Shown: positions 11,091-20,846, counted from the first letter of the stretch. The stretch: DNA of 64,000 bases from Mangrovibrevibacter kandeliae (GCF_024519155.1 NZ_JANIFJ010000003.1:248001-312000), one strand, 5' to 3'. Notes: generated by a model from the letters alone, not told the origin. Numbers and translations are program-made.

Positions 11091-12566
11091 TCAGGCGCCT
11101 TCGCCCGACGGCGCGGACGCCAGCGCCCTCGCCTGCTCGATCCAGCGGTCGCGAATGGCGCGGCCCCGGAAGTTCAGGTGATCGTCGATCCAGACCAGTT
11201 CCTCGTCGTCCCACCCGGCGATCTGCCGGAAGTGGTAGACGCCGAGGTCGTTCAGCTTCTCCTCGAGCACCGGGCCGACGCCCTTGATGCGCTTGAGGTC
11301 GTCCTTCTCACCCTCCGGAGCGGCGAGCAGCCCCTCCGGCTTGCGTCCGATGGGGCTGGGACCGTCGTGCTCGAGCGTATGCCCGGCGGGCGCGCCGCCC
11401 TTCGGCTCGTCGAAGCTGTCGTCGATCACCGGACCGGCGGTCACGTCGTCGCTACGGCGCAGCGCCTCGGGCGTGCCCGGCGCGACCTGATCGCGGCCGG
11501 TGAGGTCGGCGCTCGCGCGATTCTCGCCCGCGTCCGGACCGCCGTCGTCCGGCCGGTACTTCGGCGACACGACCTGGTCCTCGGCCGCAAGACCTTGCGA
11601 GACGGCGCTCCCGGAGGTGCGGCCCTGCAGGGCGGCCGTGTTCTTGGTCTCCTCGTCGTCCTTCTCGGCGGCGCCCGTCGGACCCGCTTCCGTGCCACCG
11701 GTGTGGCCGGCGCCGGGCCGGCTTGCACCTTCGGCGGGATCGACGCTCGCCGCCTGCTCGGCGGCTTCGTTCTTGTCCTGAGGGGCGACGTCGCCAGGGC
11801 TCTTCAGGGATGGATCGGTCTCGGCGGCATCGCTGTCCGGACGCCCGGCCTTCGACGGCGGCATCGAGACGTGCTCGCCGGCGCCATTGCCCTGAGGCGG
11901 CGCACCTTCGGCGGCCGCACCACTGTCGGCTTCGCCCTCGGCACCCTCGTCGGCACCGTCGTCCGTCAGCGAGGTCAGGCCACCGATCGGCGCCGATCCG
12001 CGGCGATCGATCTGCGGACCCGGCAGGATGCTCTCGCCCTCGCCCCGCCCGAAGGCGTCGATGATCTCTTCCAGCCGCTCGGGGGTCAGATCCTCATAGG
12101 TGTCCTTGAAGATCATCACCATCGGCGCATTCACGCAGGCACCGAGGCACTCGACCTCTTCCCAGGACAGGGTGCCGCTCTCGTTCAGGTGGAACGGCTC
12201 GGCATGGATCTTCTTGCGGCACACGGCCTTCAGCTCGTCCGAGCCGCGCAGCATGCAGGGCGTGGTGCCGCAGACCTGCACGTGGGCGCGGGTGCCGACC
12301 GGCTTCAGCTGGAACTGGGTGTAGAAGGTGGCCACCTCGAGGACGCGGATCAGCGGCATCGCCAGCCGGTCTGCGACGTGCTCGATGGCGGCCTTGGTCA
12401 CCCAGCCATCCTGCTCCTGCGCGCGCATCAGCAGGGGAATCACGGCCGACTGCTGCCGACCCTCGGGGTATCGGGCGATCGCGCGCTCGGCCCAGGCCGC
12501 GTTCGCCTCGTTGAAGGCGAAGCTGGCTGGCTGAACGCTGTCTTCCGCAAGACGTCTGACCGACAT
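11091..12566 (-). CDS. nuoE: NADH-quinone oxidoreductase subunit E with long C-terminal extension
   Basis: The 2Fe-2S (N1a) subunit of complex I. Residues 1-170 are the normal NuoE thioredoxin-like domain, with ligands C99, C104, C140 and C144. The normal protein is about 160-240 residues; this one is 491. Residues about 175-420 are a low-complexity acidic, Ala/Gly/Pro/Ser-rich linker, probably disordered. Residues about 422-491 form a compact domain with an [17 protein letters not shown] helix-hairpin-helix-like motif followed by a WDDEEL segment. Extended NuoE proteins are known in Rhizobiales, but this linker is unusually long. It is preceded by a 196-base gap after nuoD. Confidence 0.95.
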   Translation of the reverse strand: MSVRRLAEDSVQPASFAFNEANAAWAERAIARYPEGRQQSAVIPLLMRAQEQDGWVTKAAIEHVADRLAMPLIRVLEVATFYTQFQLKPVGTRAHVQVCGTTPCMLRGSDELKAVCRKKIHAEPFHLNESGTLSWEEVECLGACVNAPMVMIFKDTYEDLTPERLEEIIDAFGRGEGESILPGPQIDRRGSAPIGGLTSLTDDGADEGAEGEADSGAAAEGAPPQGNGAGEHVSMPPSKAGRPDSDAAETDPSLKSPGDVAPQDKNEAAEQAASVDPAEGASRPGAGHTGGTEAGPTGAAEKDDEETKNTAALQGRTSGSAVSQGLAAEDQVVSPKYRPDDGGPDAGENRASADLTGRDQVAPGTPEALRRSDDVTAGPVIDDSFDEPKGGAPAGHTLEHDGPSPIGRKPEGLLAAPEGEKDDLKRIKGVGPVLEEKLNDLGVYHFRQIAGWDDEELVWIDDHLNFRGRAIRDRWIEQARALASAPSGEGA

Positions 12567-12580
12567 CGGACCTCGACTTA

Positions 12581-12597
12581 ACTAGAATGATTACAAG
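12581..12597. promoter_or_regulatory. Irr/ICE-like imperfect dyad upstream of nuoE
   Basis: The sequence ACTAGAATGATTACAAG lies 15 bases upstream of the nuoE ATG, inside the only large gap (12567-12762) between structural genes of the nuo operon. It resembles the iron-control element bound by Irr in Rhizobiales (TTTAGAA-N3-TTCTAAA type), matching about 12 of 17 positions, with the left arm better than the right. The local AT content is higher than that of the neighbouring DNA. The assignment is by eye from remembered consensus, so it is tentative. Confidence 0.25.
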
Positions 12598-12762
12598 CGC
12601 AGCGCCGCGCGCCTTCTAGCACAGATGCGCCAGAAGGCCAGCGATGCGGGGACGCCGGACGGGACGGGACGATCTGCGCCGGGCGCTGCCAGCCGCCGCG
12701 GGCTTCGCTCCCGACGATGCCGCCGCGCCCGCGAACCGATGTCCGCTCCGCCCGCCTGCCCA

Positions 12763-13953
12763 TCACCGGTCGACTTCGCCGAACACGATGTCGAGCGATC
12801 CGAGAACGGCCGAGACGTCGGCCAGGAGATGACCGCGGCACATGAAGTCCATCGCCTGCAGGTGGGCGAAGCCGGGGGCCCGGATCTTGCAGCGATACGG
12901 CCGGTTGGTGCCGTCGGCGACGAGGTAGACGCCGAACTCGCCCTTCGGCGCCTCGACGGCGGCATAGACCTCGCCTTCCGGCACGTGGAAGCCTTCGGTG
13001 TAGAGCTTGAAGTGGTGGATCAGCGATTCCATCGATCGCTTCATCTGGCCGCGCGGGGGCGGCGCCACCTTGCCGTCGAGGGTGGTCACCGGCCCATGGC
13101 GCTCGGCGCCCTGCAGGCGCTCGACGCACTGCTTCATGATGTGGACCGACTGACGCATCTCCTCCATGCGGATAAGGTAGCGGTCGTAGCAGTCGCCGTT
13201 CTTGCCGATCGGGATGTCGAACTCCATCTCGTCGTAGCCGTCATAGGGCTGCGACTTGCGAAGATCCCAGGGGGCGCCGGAGCCGCGCACCATGACGCCC
13301 GAAAATCCCCAGGCCCAGCAATCGTCGAGGCCGACGACGCCGATGTCGACGTTGCGCTGCTTGAAGATGCGGTTGCCGGTCAGGAGGTCGTCGATGTCCT
13401 TCAGGGTCGACAGGAACGGGTCGCACCACGCGCCGATGTCGTCGACGAGCTCCGGCGGCAGGTCCTGGTGCACGCCACCGGGCCGGAAATAGGCCGCGTG
13501 CATGCGCGAGCCGGAGGCGCGCTCGTAGAAGACCATCAGCTTCTCGCGCTCCTCGAACCCCCACAGCGGCGGGGTCAGCGCGCCGACGTCCATCGCCTGG
13601 GTCGTCACGTTGAGGAGATGCGAGAGAATTCGCCCGATCTCGGAGTACAGGATGCGGATCAGCTGGCCGCGCTTCGGCACGGTGAGGCCGGCGAGCTTCT
13701 CGATCGCCAGGCAGTAGGCGTGCTCCTGGTTCATCGGCGCGACGTAGTCGAGCCGGTCGAAGTACGGCAGCGCCTGGAGGTAGGTGCGCGCCTCGATCAG
13801 CTTCTCGGTGCCGCGATGCAGCAAGCCGATGTGGGGATCGACGCGCTCGACCACCTCGCCGTCCAGCTCCAGCACGAGTCGCAGCACGCCGTGCGCCGCC
13901 GGGTGCTGGGGGCCGAAATTGATGTTGAAGTTGCGGACGTCGATTTCAGCCAT
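12763..13953 (-). CDS. nuoD: NADH-quinone oxidoreductase subunit D (49 kDa)
   Basis: The 49-kDa subunit of complex I lines the quinone-binding cavity with NuoB. It is 396 residues, starting [22 protein letters not shown] with the conserved HPAAHG loop. RGTEKLIE near residue 47 and the C-terminal DIVFGEVDR are diagnostic. No cluster ligands are expected and none are seen. The first 8 bases overlap the end of the GFA-domain gene, so nuoD is probably translated by coupling to that gene rather than directly to nuoC. Confidence 0.98.
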   Translation of the reverse strand: MAEIDVRNFNINFGPQHPAAHGVLRLVLELDGEVVERVDPHIGLLHRGTEKLIEARTYLQALPYFDRLDYVAPMNQEHAYCLAIEKLAGLTVPKRGQLIRILYSEIGRILSHLLNVTTQAMDVGALTPPLWGFEEREKLMVFYERASGSRMHAAYFRPGGVHQDLPPELVDDIGAWCDPFLSTLKDIDDLLTGNRIFKQRNVDIGVVGLDDCWAWGFSGVMVRGSGAPWDLRKSQPYDGYDEMEFDIPIGKNGDCYDRYLIRMEEMRQSVHIMKQCVERLQGAERHGPVTTLDGKVAPPPRGQMKRSMESLIHHFKLYTEGFHVPEGEVYAAVEAPKGEFGVYLVADGTNRPYRCKIRAPGFAHLQAMDFMCRGHLLADVSAVLGSLDIVFGEVDR

Positions 13954-14383
13954 TCGGCTTGTCCTCGCTCGACGCGAACTGCGCGAGGAACTCGGCGCCG
14001 GTCATCGTCTGGGTCTCGTTGGCGAAGTCGTACCAGCCCGGCTTCGAATCGATGAAGATCTGCATCGTGAAGGCCGGGTCGCCGAGATCCTCGAGCGCCG
14101 TCGCCGAGATCGCGTAATGCTGCTCGTCCTGGCTGCGCCAGAACAACGGCGTGCCGCAGGTCGTGCAGAAGCCGCGCTCGCCCCAGCCGGAGGACTGATA
14201 GACGCCGAGCTGGTCGATGCCGGCCAGCACCACGTTCTCGGCGTTGCCCACCGCCATGAAGGGACCGGCTGCCCAGCGCCGACAGATGTCGCAGTGGCAG
14301 GCGCCGACCTCGACCGTCTCGAAGTCGGCATCGATGCGGATACCGCCGCAGAGGCATTTCGCCTGAAGTCGTCTGGCCGTCAT
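13946..14383 (-). CDS. GFA (CENP-V) family zinc protein inside the nuo operon
   Basis: A 145-residue protein of the glutathione-dependent formaldehyde-activating enzyme/CENP-V superfamily. Zinc ligands typical of the family are C10-x-C12, C31-x2-C34 ([10 protein letters not shown]) and C73-x2-C76 ([11 protein letters not shown]). Members bind zinc and some act on S-hydroxymethyl-glutathione, but most have no proven function. It lies between nuoC and nuoD, 13 bases after nuoC and overlapping nuoD by 8 bases, so it is part of the transcript. Whether it has any role in complex I is unknown; fortuitous insertion is possible. Confidence 0.88.
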   Translation of the reverse strand: MTARRLQAKCLCGGIRIDADFETVEVGACHCDICRRWAAGPFMAVGNAENVVLAGIDQLGVYQSSGWGERGFCTTCGTPLFWRSQDEQHYAISATALEDLGDPAFTMQIFIDSKPGWYDFANETQTMTGAEFLAQFASSEDKPNG

Positions 14384-14396
14384 GACCGCCCTCGCC

Positions 14397-14984
14397 TCAG
14401 TTGCTCTTCTCGTCGCCGGGCAGGACGTATTCAGGTCCCTCCCAGGGCGACAGGAAGTCGAAGTTGCGGAACTCCTGGCGCAGCTCCACCGGCTCGTAGA
14501 CGACGCGCTTCAGCACCTCGTCGTAGTGCACCTCCACGAAACCGGTCAGCGGGAAGTCCTTGCGCAGCGGATGCCCCTCGAAGCCGTAGTCGGTGAGGAT
14601 GCGCCGCAGGTCGGGATGCCCGGTGAAGAGAATGCCGTAGAGGTCGTACGCCTCGCGCTCGAACCAGTCGGCGCCTGGAAAGACGTCGCAGATCGAGGGC
14701 ACCGGATCGTCCTCGCCCGTCGCGAGCTTGATGCGGATCCGCTGATTCTGCCGCGGCGAGAGCAGGTGATAGACCACCTCGAAGCGCTCGGCCCGCTCGG
14801 GATAGTCCACCCCGCAGATGTCGACGAGGTTCACGAACTGCGTCTGCGGATCGTCGCGCAGCATCGTCGTCACCCCAGCGATCTCCGCCGGCGGCACGAT
14901 CAGGGTCAGCTCGTCGAAGCGAAGGCGCGCCTCGATCAGCCTGTCGCCCAGGGCCTCGCGAAGATAGTCGGCGAGTTCGTTCAT
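14397..14984 (-). CDS. nuoC: NADH-quinone oxidoreductase subunit C (30 kDa)
   Basis: The 30-kDa peripheral subunit of complex I, 195 residues and not fused to NuoD. Family signatures are [19 protein letters not shown] and [25 protein letters not shown] near residues 115-150, followed by YVEP-like [16 protein letters not shown] at the end. It is 22 bases after nuoB. The next gene is the GFA-domain protein rather than nuoD. Confidence 0.97.
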   Translation of the reverse strand: MNELADYLREALGDRLIEARLRFDELTLIVPPAEIAGVTTMLRDDPQTQFVNLVDICGVDYPERAERFEVVYHLLSPRQNQRIRIKLATGEDDPVPSICDVFPGADWFEREAYDLYGILFTGHPDLRRILTDYGFEGHPLRKDFPLTGFVEVHYDEVLKRVVYEPVELRQEFRNFDFLSPWEGPEYVLPGDEKSN

Positions 14985-15006
14985 GCGGGTCGAACCTTAT
15001 AGAGAC

Positions 15007-15570
15007 TCAGCGCTCGATCGTGCCGGTTCGGCGGATCTTCTTCTGCAGCAGCAGGACGCCGTAGAGCAGCGCCTCGGCGGTCGGCGGGCAGCCCGGGACG
15101 TAGATGTCCACCGGCACGACCCGGTCGCAGCCGCGCACCACCGAGTAGGAGTAGTGGTAGTAGCCGCCGCCATTGGCGCAGGAGCCCATCGAGATGACGT
15201 AGCGCGGCTCGGGCATCTGGTCGTAGACCTTGCGCAGCGCCGGCGCCATCTTGTTGGTGAGCGTCCCCGCCACGATCATCACGTCCGACTGGCGCGGCGA
15301 GGCGCGCGGCGCGAAGCCGAAGCGCTCCGCGTCGTAGCGCGGCATCGACATCTGCATCATCTCGACGGCGCAGCAGGCGAGACCGAAGGTCATCCACATC
15401 AGGGAGCCGGTGCGGGCCCACTGGATGAGATCCTCCGACGAGGTGACGAGAAAGCCCTTGTCGGCGAGCTCGTTGTTGAGATCGGTGACGAACGGATCAT
15501 TCGCCGCCGGAACGCTCTCCGGACCGGCCGGCGGTGTGGCGAGAGCGCTGGAGCTGGTGGTCAATCCCAT
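15007..15570 (-). CDS. nuoB: NADH-quinone oxidoreductase subunit B (cluster N2)
   Basis: The PSST-type subunit of complex I holds the terminal cluster N2 next to quinone. From the ATG at 15570 ([14 protein letters not shown]) it is 187 residues; an upstream in-frame ATG at 15591 lies further inside nuoA and is less likely. N2 ligands are the tandem C66-C67 ([10 protein letters not shown]), C131 (SMGSCANGG) and C161 ([15 protein letters not shown]). The start overlaps the nuoA stop by 10 bases, implying coupling. Confidence 0.97.
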   Translation of the reverse strand: MGLTTSSSALATPPAGPESVPAANDPFVTDLNNELADKGFLVTSSEDLIQWARTGSLMWMTFGLACCAVEMMQMSMPRYDAERFGFAPRASPRQSDVMIVAGTLTNKMAPALRKVYDQMPEPRYVISMGSCANGGGYYHYSYSVVRGCDRVVPVDIYVPGCPPTAEALLYGVLLLQKKIRRTGTIER

Positions 15571-15926
15571 TCGAGGGCACCCTTCTTCCATTCATAGACG
15601 AAGCCGACCGTCAGCACGCCGAGAAACACCATCATCGACCAGAAGCCGGCCCAGCCGAGCACGCCGAAGGAGGCCGCCCAGGGAAACAGGAAAGCAACCT
15701 CGAGGTCGAAGATGATGAAGAGGATCGAGACGAGGTAGAACCGCACGTCGAACTTCATGCGCGAGTCGTCGAAGGCGTTGAAGCCGCACTCGTAGGCCGA
15801 CAGCTTCTCGTCGTCCGGCGCCTTGAAGGCGAGCAGGAACGGCGAGACGAGCAGGGCGAGGCCGATGATCAGTGCGACACCGACGAAGATCACGATCGGC
15901 AGATAGGAAGCGAGCAGCTCCGGCAC
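15561..15926 (-). CDS. nuoA: NADH-quinone oxidoreductase subunit A
   Basis: Subunit A of complex I, 121 residues with three transmembrane helices. Family marks are [20 protein letters not shown] near residue 48, including the conserved loop Cys, and the Glu/Asp-bearing third helix. The start codon is GTG (15926). It is the first gene of the operon. No convincing -35/-10 pair stands out in the region ahead of it. Confidence 0.95.
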   Translation of the reverse strand: MPELLASYLPIVIFVGVALIIGLALLVSPFLLAFKAPDDEKLSAYECGFNAFDDSRMKFDVRFYLVSILFIIFDLEVAFLFPWAASFGVLGWAGFWSMMVFLGVLTVGFVYEWKKGALEWD

Positions 15927-16327
15927 GGCGGCAGTCCTCGGTTTCGTCGCCGCGGCCGCGTACGGCTTGAGGGAACCGGGCGGCGGCGGCGTTTCGGCAG
16001 CGTCAGTCTGATCTTGCGGAGGTCGGTCCGCGATGATCCGACGTCAATGCGACGGCGCGGCCTCAGCGGCCGCTTCGCATTGCGGCGAGACCTATCCGGT
16101 TCCGCCGGGCGAGGCAAGGCTTTCGGATCGTTCCAAACTTCGGCGGAAGGGGGTGCGATAAAGCGCCTCGCGCGCGGGGCCGGCACCGCGGCGTGAACCC
16201 TTCCCCGGCCGGTAAGGAGCTGGCGGCCACCGAAGTTCGCGAGCCGGGAACAGGCGGATTGTTTACCGGACCTGACGTTCAATGGCCGCAGCCGTCTCTG
16301 CCCGATGCGGAGGCCAAACGGGGACGA
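15927..16327. other. Divergent intergenic region, nuoA / acyltransferase
   Basis: This 401-base stretch should hold the nuo operon promoter on the minus strand and the acyltransferase promoter on the plus strand. I see no gene, strong terminator or clear sigma-70 element. An open frame continues upstream of the acyltransferase ATG to a GTG at 16193, but that part (VREPGTGGLFTGPD) looks non-coding. Confidence 0.5.
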
Positions 16328-17419
16328 ATGGGCTTGAGGCGGATCGACACGCTCGACGGCTTGCGCGGTGTCGCGGCGATCTTCGTCCTGTTCTGGCACT
16401 ACCAGCATTTCTACTACCCGGCGGCCGAGGTGCTGCCCTCCGCCGCCGCACTCGCGCAGCAGCCGCTCCACGCACTGCTCGCGCCCGCCTATGGCTACGG
16501 ATGGGCCGGGGTGCAGGTCTTCTGGGCGATCTCGGGCTTCGTGCTCGGCTATGTCTATCTGGAGGGCGAGCCGGTCGGCAAAGCCGATTTCGCCGTGCGC
16601 CGCGTCGCCCGGCTCTACCCCTTGCACCTTGCGACGCTGATCCTCGTCGCAGTGCTGCAGGCGACGAGCCTGCGGGCCTTCGGTCACTACGAGATCTACG
16701 GCAACAACGACGCCTGGCACTTCCTGCAGCACCTGGTCTTCGCCTCCAACTGGAGCCCCGGAGCGGGCTTCTCGTTCAACGGGCCGATCTGGTCGGTGTC
16801 GATGGAGGTGCTCGTCTACGCCGTGTTCGTCATGCTTCTGCCGCTGTTGCGCTCCCGGCCGCCGTTGGTCTGGCCCCTCGCCGCTGTGTGCCTGGCGCTG
16901 GCCGTCCTCATCCCGGACGTCCTCCCCCTGGTCTGTGCGACCTTCTTCTTCGCCGGCACGGGCATACGGGTTCTCCTGGCTGCGCTGCGCACCCGCGGCC
17001 AGGCGATGGGGCTTGTTGCCATCGGCGGTGCAATGGCGCTGACAGGGATAGCGACCGCAGGCGGCAGCGCCTGGATCGAGGCGCTGGCGGTCGGCCTCGT
17101 GCTCGTCCTCGGAGCGCTCGACGCCCTCTTTCCGCTCCGCTCGCGCGCCCTGCGCTGGCTCGGGGACGTCTCCTATCCGATCTACCTGCTGCACGTACCG
17201 ACGCAGATCGTCCTGCTCATGGCCTTCGATGCGGGTCTCCTGCCACGAAGCATCGTCGGGACCGCGTGGTTCCCCATGGCCTGGCTGGCCTTGCTCCTGC
17301 TCCTCGCCGACTGCGTGCACCGCGGCCTCGAGCAGCCGGCCCGCGCGGCCATCCAGCGCTGGTGGCGCGGCGGCACGGCGCATGATCCGGCGAGCGGAAG
17401 GACCAGCCGGGCCCGGTGA
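16328..17419 (+). CDS. Acyltransferase 3 family membrane protein
   Basis: An inner-membrane acyltransferase of the OafA/YrhL family (acyltransferase 3), which transfers acetyl or other acyl groups to sugars or lipids at the cell surface. From the ATG at 16328 it is 363 residues with about ten hydrophobic segments. The N-terminal IDTLDGLRGVAAIFVLFWHY, with the catalytic-type Arg and His, is typical, and RLYPLHLATL (near residue 98) is the second conserved motif. A GTG start at 16193 would add 45 uncharacteristic residues. It stands alone, divergent from nuo, so the substrate cannot be inferred. Confidence 0.88.
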   Translation: MGLRRIDTLDGLRGVAAIFVLFWHYQHFYYPAAEVLPSAAALAQQPLHALLAPAYGYGWAGVQVFWAISGFVLGYVYLEGEPVGKADFAVRRVARLYPLHLATLILVAVLQATSLRAFGHYEIYGNNDAWHFLQHLVFASNWSPGAGFSFNGPIWSVSMEVLVYAVFVMLLPLLRSRPPLVWPLAAVCLALAVLIPDVLPLVCATFFFAGTGIRVLLAALRTRGQAMGLVAIGGAMALTGIATAGGSAWIEALAVGLVLVLGALDALFPLRSRALRWLGDVSYPIYLLHVPTQIVLLMAFDAGLLPRSIVGTAWFPMAWLALLLLLADCVHRGLEQPARAAIQRWWRGGTAHDPASGRTSRAR

Positions 17420-17548
17420 CGGAGGAACGTCGCGTCGTATCGTCCGCGCGTTCCGCAGCGGCAGCACGGCGCCGGTCCAGGCAATGGCGATCGACAGACG
17501 ATCGCCGGCTTGTGGACGGCTCGACCAGGATAAGGATTTACGAAAAGA

Positions 17549-17625
17549 TGGCGCGAGTGACGGGGCTCGAACCCGCGACCTCCGGCGTGACAGGCCGGCA
17601 CTCTAACCGACTGAGCTACACCCGC
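17549..17625 (-). tRNA. tRNA-Asp (GTC)
   Basis: A complete cloverleaf is readable on the minus strand. The acceptor arm GCGGGTG pairs with CACTCGC, with discriminator G and an encoded CCA. The anticodon loop CTGTCAC sits in a CCGGC/GCCGG stem, giving anticodon GTC. The T-arm GGGTTCGAGCCCC is standard. It lies between the acyltransferase and the TRAP transporter operon, at one edge of the catabolic block. Confidence 0.97.
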
Positions 17626-17859
17626 GCTTGGCGCCGCGTGGCAGCGGCGTGAGGGGTCGTTTAAGGAAGCCCCCGATTCCTGTCAAGCAGTTCGTGGCGC
17701 ATGCCGAAAAAGATGCGAGGGCGGGTTCCGGAGCGGCGCTTGCAGGCGTTGGACCGGTCGGCAGAACCGCCGCCCCACCTCCCGTGACGACCCGTGAAGG
17801 GGTCGGCACGCCGGGTCGAGCGGCGGGCCGCACCGGCAGTTGCGAAACGTGTGCCGCCG

Positions 17860-19191
17860 CTACCGGGCCGGCCCCGCCAGCAGGTAGGGCAGCGTCAGGC
17901 TGAGCGCCGGGAACAGCACGAGCAATGTCACACGCACGATCTCCGACAGGAAGAAGGGCACGACCCCCTTGAAGGTCTGCTTCATCGGCACGTCCGGGGC
18001 GAGCGAGTTGATGATGAAGACGTTCAGACCCACCGGCGGCGTGATCAGGCCGAGCTCGACCACCACCAGGATGATGATGCCGAACCAGATCTTCAGGTCG
18101 TCCGGGCTCATGCCGAAATCCAGCCCCGAGATCACCGGCCAGAAGAACGGCACCGCCAGGATCACCATCGACAGGCTGTCCATCAGGCACCCGAAGACGA
18201 GGAAGGCGAAGATCACCAGCACCATGATGGCATAGGGCGGCAGGCCGCTGGTCTGCAGGTATTCGGCCGCGGCTTGCGGCACGCCGGCCCGCGCCATGAA
18301 GATTTTCAGCAGCTCTGCGCCGAGCAGTATCAGGAAGATCATGCCGCTGGTGCGGGCCGTCTCGTAGAGCGACTCGATGAAGTCGCGCCAGTTCATCCGG
18401 CCGGTGACGAAGCCGAAGGCCGCGACGAGGAAGACGCCGACGGCGGCAGCCGGCGTCGGGTTGTAGAGGCCCGCATAGATGCCGCCGATCACGATCAGGA
18501 AGATCGCCGCGACCGGCAGCACCCCGACGAGGCCGGCGATCACCTCCTTGCGCGGCAGGTGGCTGCCCTCCGGGCCGGAGCCCGGCACGAAGCGGACGTA
18601 GATGCCGATGGTCAGCATGAACATCAGCGTCGCCAGGATGCCCGGGATCAGCGCGGCCGCGAACAGCGTGACGATGTTCGTCTCGACGATGACGGCATAG
18701 ACGATCAGCACGACCGAGGGCGGGATCAGGATGCCGAGGGTGCCGCCGGCGGCGATCGTGCCGGTGGCGAGCGAGGGCGCGTATTTGTAGCGCCGGAGCT
18801 CCGGCAGCGCGACTCGGGCCATGGTTGAGGCGGTGGCCGTCGAGGAGCCCGACAGCGCACCGAAGCCGGCGCAGGCGGCGACCGCGGCCATCGCGACGCC
18901 GCCCCGGAACCGCCCGAGCAGCGCATTAGCGCCGCGGAAGAGATCCTGCGAAAGCCCGGAGCGCGCCGCGAGGCCGCCCATCAGGATGAACATCGGCAGG
19001 ACCGTCAGGTCGTAGTTGGAGAACTGCGCGTAGGCGAGGTCCTTCAGCTGGTTCAGGAGGACCCTCGGTCCGGACTCGACGATGGTGCCGCCGATGCCGA
19101 CGAGGATCATGGTGTAGGCGATCGGGACCCGCACCACGATCAGGAAGAGGAGCACGCCAAGCCCCAGGATGCCGAGGGTGATGTTGCCCAT
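17860..19191 (-). CDS. TRAP transporter large permease (DctM/SiaM type)
   Basis: Large membrane subunit of a tripartite ATP-independent periplasmic transporter, 443 residues and about 12 hydrophobic segments. Family marks are the N-terminal RVPIAYTMILVG, FGALSGSSTATASTMARVALPE near residue 110, and PPSVVLIVYAV. It couples uptake of an organic acid to a sodium gradient. It follows the small permease by 6 bases and ends the catabolic operon. Because the operon carries oxalomesaconate-pathway genes, the cargo is probably an aromatic or aromatic-derived acid (inference). Confidence 0.95.
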   Translation of the reverse strand: MGNITLGILGLGVLLFLIVVRVPIAYTMILVGIGGTIVESGPRVLLNQLKDLAYAQFSNYDLTVLPMFILMGGLAARSGLSQDLFRGANALLGRFRGGVAMAAVAACAGFGALSGSSTATASTMARVALPELRRYKYAPSLATGTIAAGGTLGILIPPSVVLIVYAVIVETNIVTLFAAALIPGILATLMFMLTIGIYVRFVPGSGPEGSHLPRKEVIAGLVGVLPVAAIFLIVIGGIYAGLYNPTPAAAVGVFLVAAFGFVTGRMNWRDFIESLYETARTSGMIFLILLGAELLKIFMARAGVPQAAAEYLQTSGLPPYAIMVLVIFAFLVFGCLMDSLSMVILAVPFFWPVISGLDFGMSPDDLKIWFGIIILVVVELGLITPPVGLNVFIINSLAPDVPMKQTFKGVVPFFLSEIVRVTLLVLFPALSLTLPYLLAGPAR

Positions 19192-19197
19192 GGAACG

Positions 19198-19770
19198 CTA
19201 CTCGATCGGCTGGCCGGTGAAGGGATGGACGTACGGCTCCTGCTTGCGCATCACGCGAACGCCGTCGACCAGCGTGACAAGGGCTGCGACGAACAGCAGG
19301 AAAAGCGAGAAGAGGATGGGCGGGAACGCCGTCCAGATCGGCAGCTTCAAGACCGGCGTCACCTCGGTGAAGCGCATGTAGCTCTGGAAGCCGAAATACA
19401 TCTGGCGCAGGAGGAGGATCGAGAAGGCGACCGCGAACAGCGCCGAGAACATCGCCATCGCCGCCTTGGCCGGAGCGCTCATGCCCTCGGTAAAGATGTC
19501 CACCGTGACATTGGCGCCGGTCAGCTGGCAGTACGGCAGGAAGGTGAAGATGGCGATCGCCGTCATGTATTTGGCGAGCTCGTAGTCGGCTGCGAAAGGC
19601 GCGTCGAACAGGAGCTTGGCGAGCGCGCTGTAGGTGGTCAGCAGCGCGAGCGCAGTGATCAGCAGGCCGCCGAGAAGCGCCCAGTAGCGAATGGCTGCGG
19701 CAAGGATCATGACGATCCTTGCCGCGAGGCCCGTCGCGCCCGGCTGGGGAGCCGAAGCCTCCTGCGACAT
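19198..19770 (-). CDS. TRAP transporter small permease (DctQ type)
   Basis: Small membrane subunit of the TRAP transporter, 190 residues with four hydrophobic helices (starting near RYWALLGGLLITALALL). The ATG at 19770 shares its A with the stop of the binding-protein gene (TGATG), so translation is coupled. The conserved FLPYCQLTGANVTVDIF stretch fits DctQ proteins. The C-terminus is short and charged. Confidence 0.93.
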   Translation of the reverse strand: MSQEASAPQPGATGLAARIVMILAAAIRYWALLGGLLITALALLTTYSALAKLLFDAPFAADYELAKYMTAIAIFTFLPYCQLTGANVTVDIFTEGMSAPAKAAMAMFSALFAVAFSILLLRQMYFGFQSYMRFTEVTPVLKLPIWTAFPPILFSLFLLFVAALVTLVDGVRVMRKQEPYVHPFTGQPIE

Positions 19771-20804
19771 CAGCTGTACTTCGCGATGGTCTGGCGCGCG
19801 GTATCGACCAGCGCCCGTCCGTCGAGGTCCGGATGGTCGGCAATCCACTGCTCGATCACCGGTTCGAAGGCGTCGTTGAAGGTCTTCATCTCCGCTTCGG
19901 TCAGCACGATGTACTCGTTGCCCGAGTCGATCGCCTTCTTGATCCCGTCCTCGTCGTTCTGGCGCCAGACGGCGGCGCACTGGCGCAGCCAGTCCGGCCC
20001 GCAGTTGTTGGAGATCACCTCCTGCAGGTCCTCGGGCAGATCCTCCCAGACCCCCTCGTTCATCGACACCTGGAACGTCGTGTTGCCGAAGCGCGTCTTG
20101 TCCGGTCCCTCGATCTGGTACTGGGTGAAGTCCTGCAGCTGCAGCGCCGGGATGATCTCCCAGGGGATCAGCGCGCCATCGACCGCATGGGTGGAGAGCG
20201 CCTGCGGCAGGTCCGGCACCGGCATCGTCACTGGCGTCGCACCCATGGCCGCGACCACGGCGTTGCCGGTTGGTCCGGGCACGCGCAGCTTCTTGCCTTT
20301 GGTGTCGGCGATCGTGTGCACGGGCTCGGAGACCATGTGGATCGCCTGGCCGCCGTGGACGTGGAGGAAGAGGTTCTTCACGCCCTCGAAGTCGGGCGCG
20401 ATATACTCCTCGAACATGTCGGCCATCGCGAGGTTCGTCGCCGCGATGTTGTTGGTGAAGATGGTCGGCAGCTCGAACACCTCGGTGCGCGGGAAGAGGC
20501 CCGGCGAGTAGCCGTTCACCACCCAGATGATGTCGACGATGCCATCGGCGGCCTGACGGAAGAGCTGGCCCGGCGAGCCGCCGAGCGACATCGACGGGTA
20601 GATGTCGATCTTGATGCGACCGTTCGAGTCGTCGGCGATCTTCTTCGCCCACGGCTCCATCATGCGCACCTGGGACGGCGCCTTCGGTCCCTGGAAGTGA
20701 TGCATCTTCAGCGTCACCTCCGGCGTCTGCGCGAACGCGTTGCGGATGAACACGGGCGCGGCGAGAGCCCCTGCCCCGATCGTGAGAAAGTCACGTCTCT
20801 TCAT
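19770..20804 (-). CDS. TRAP transporter substrate-binding protein (DctP family)
   Basis: Periplasmic solute-binding protein of the TRAP system, 344 residues. The N-terminus MKRRDFLTIGAGALAAPVF is a twin-arginine-like signal peptide ending near AFAQ (residue 26). The body has the DctP pattern, with AADGIVDIIWVVNGYSPGLF and a conserved KKLRVPGPTGNAVVAAMGA around the carboxylate-binding Arg. A strong purine-rich ribosome site (GAGGAGGAGG) precedes the ATG at 20804. An 88-base gap with a small hairpin separates it from the dehydrogenase gene upstream. Confidence 0.95.
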   Translation of the reverse strand: MKRRDFLTIGAGALAAPVFIRNAFAQTPEVTLKMHHFQGPKAPSQVRMMEPWAKKIADDSNGRIKIDIYPSMSLGGSPGQLFRQAADGIVDIIWVVNGYSPGLFPRTEVFELPTIFTNNIAATNLAMADMFEEYIAPDFEGVKNLFLHVHGGQAIHMVSEPVHTIADTKGKKLRVPGPTGNAVVAAMGATPVTMPVPDLPQALSTHAVDGALIPWEIIPALQLQDFTQYQIEGPDKTRFGNTTFQVSMNEGVWEDLPEDLQEVISNNCGPDWLRQCAAVWRQNDEDGIKKAIDSGNEYIVLTEAEMKTFNDAFEPVIEQWIADHPDLDGRALVDTARQTIAKYS

Positions 20805-20830
20805 TGAAGTCCTCCTCCTCCTGCTTCGTC

Positions 20831-20846
20831 CGGCACGATGGTGCCG
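20831..20846. other. Small hairpin in the gap before the TRAP genes
   Basis: CGGCAC-GATG-GTGCCG is a perfect 6-bp stem with a 4-base loop, 27 bases upstream of the DctP start, with no U-run on either strand. It may stabilise or process the polycistronic mRNA and set the level of the binding protein. It is short enough to be chance in this GC-rich DNA. Confidence 0.3.

Noticed and set aside
16193-16327. GTG start extending the acyltransferase by 45 residues
   Set aside because: The family begins at the DGLRG motif, the added residues have no membrane or family character, and a better ATG with a purine-rich site exists at 16328.
17788-17805. CGACCC-N6-GGGTCG hairpin downstream of the TRAP operon
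   Set aside because: Only 6 bp and no T-run in very GC-rich DNA; not enough to call a terminator.
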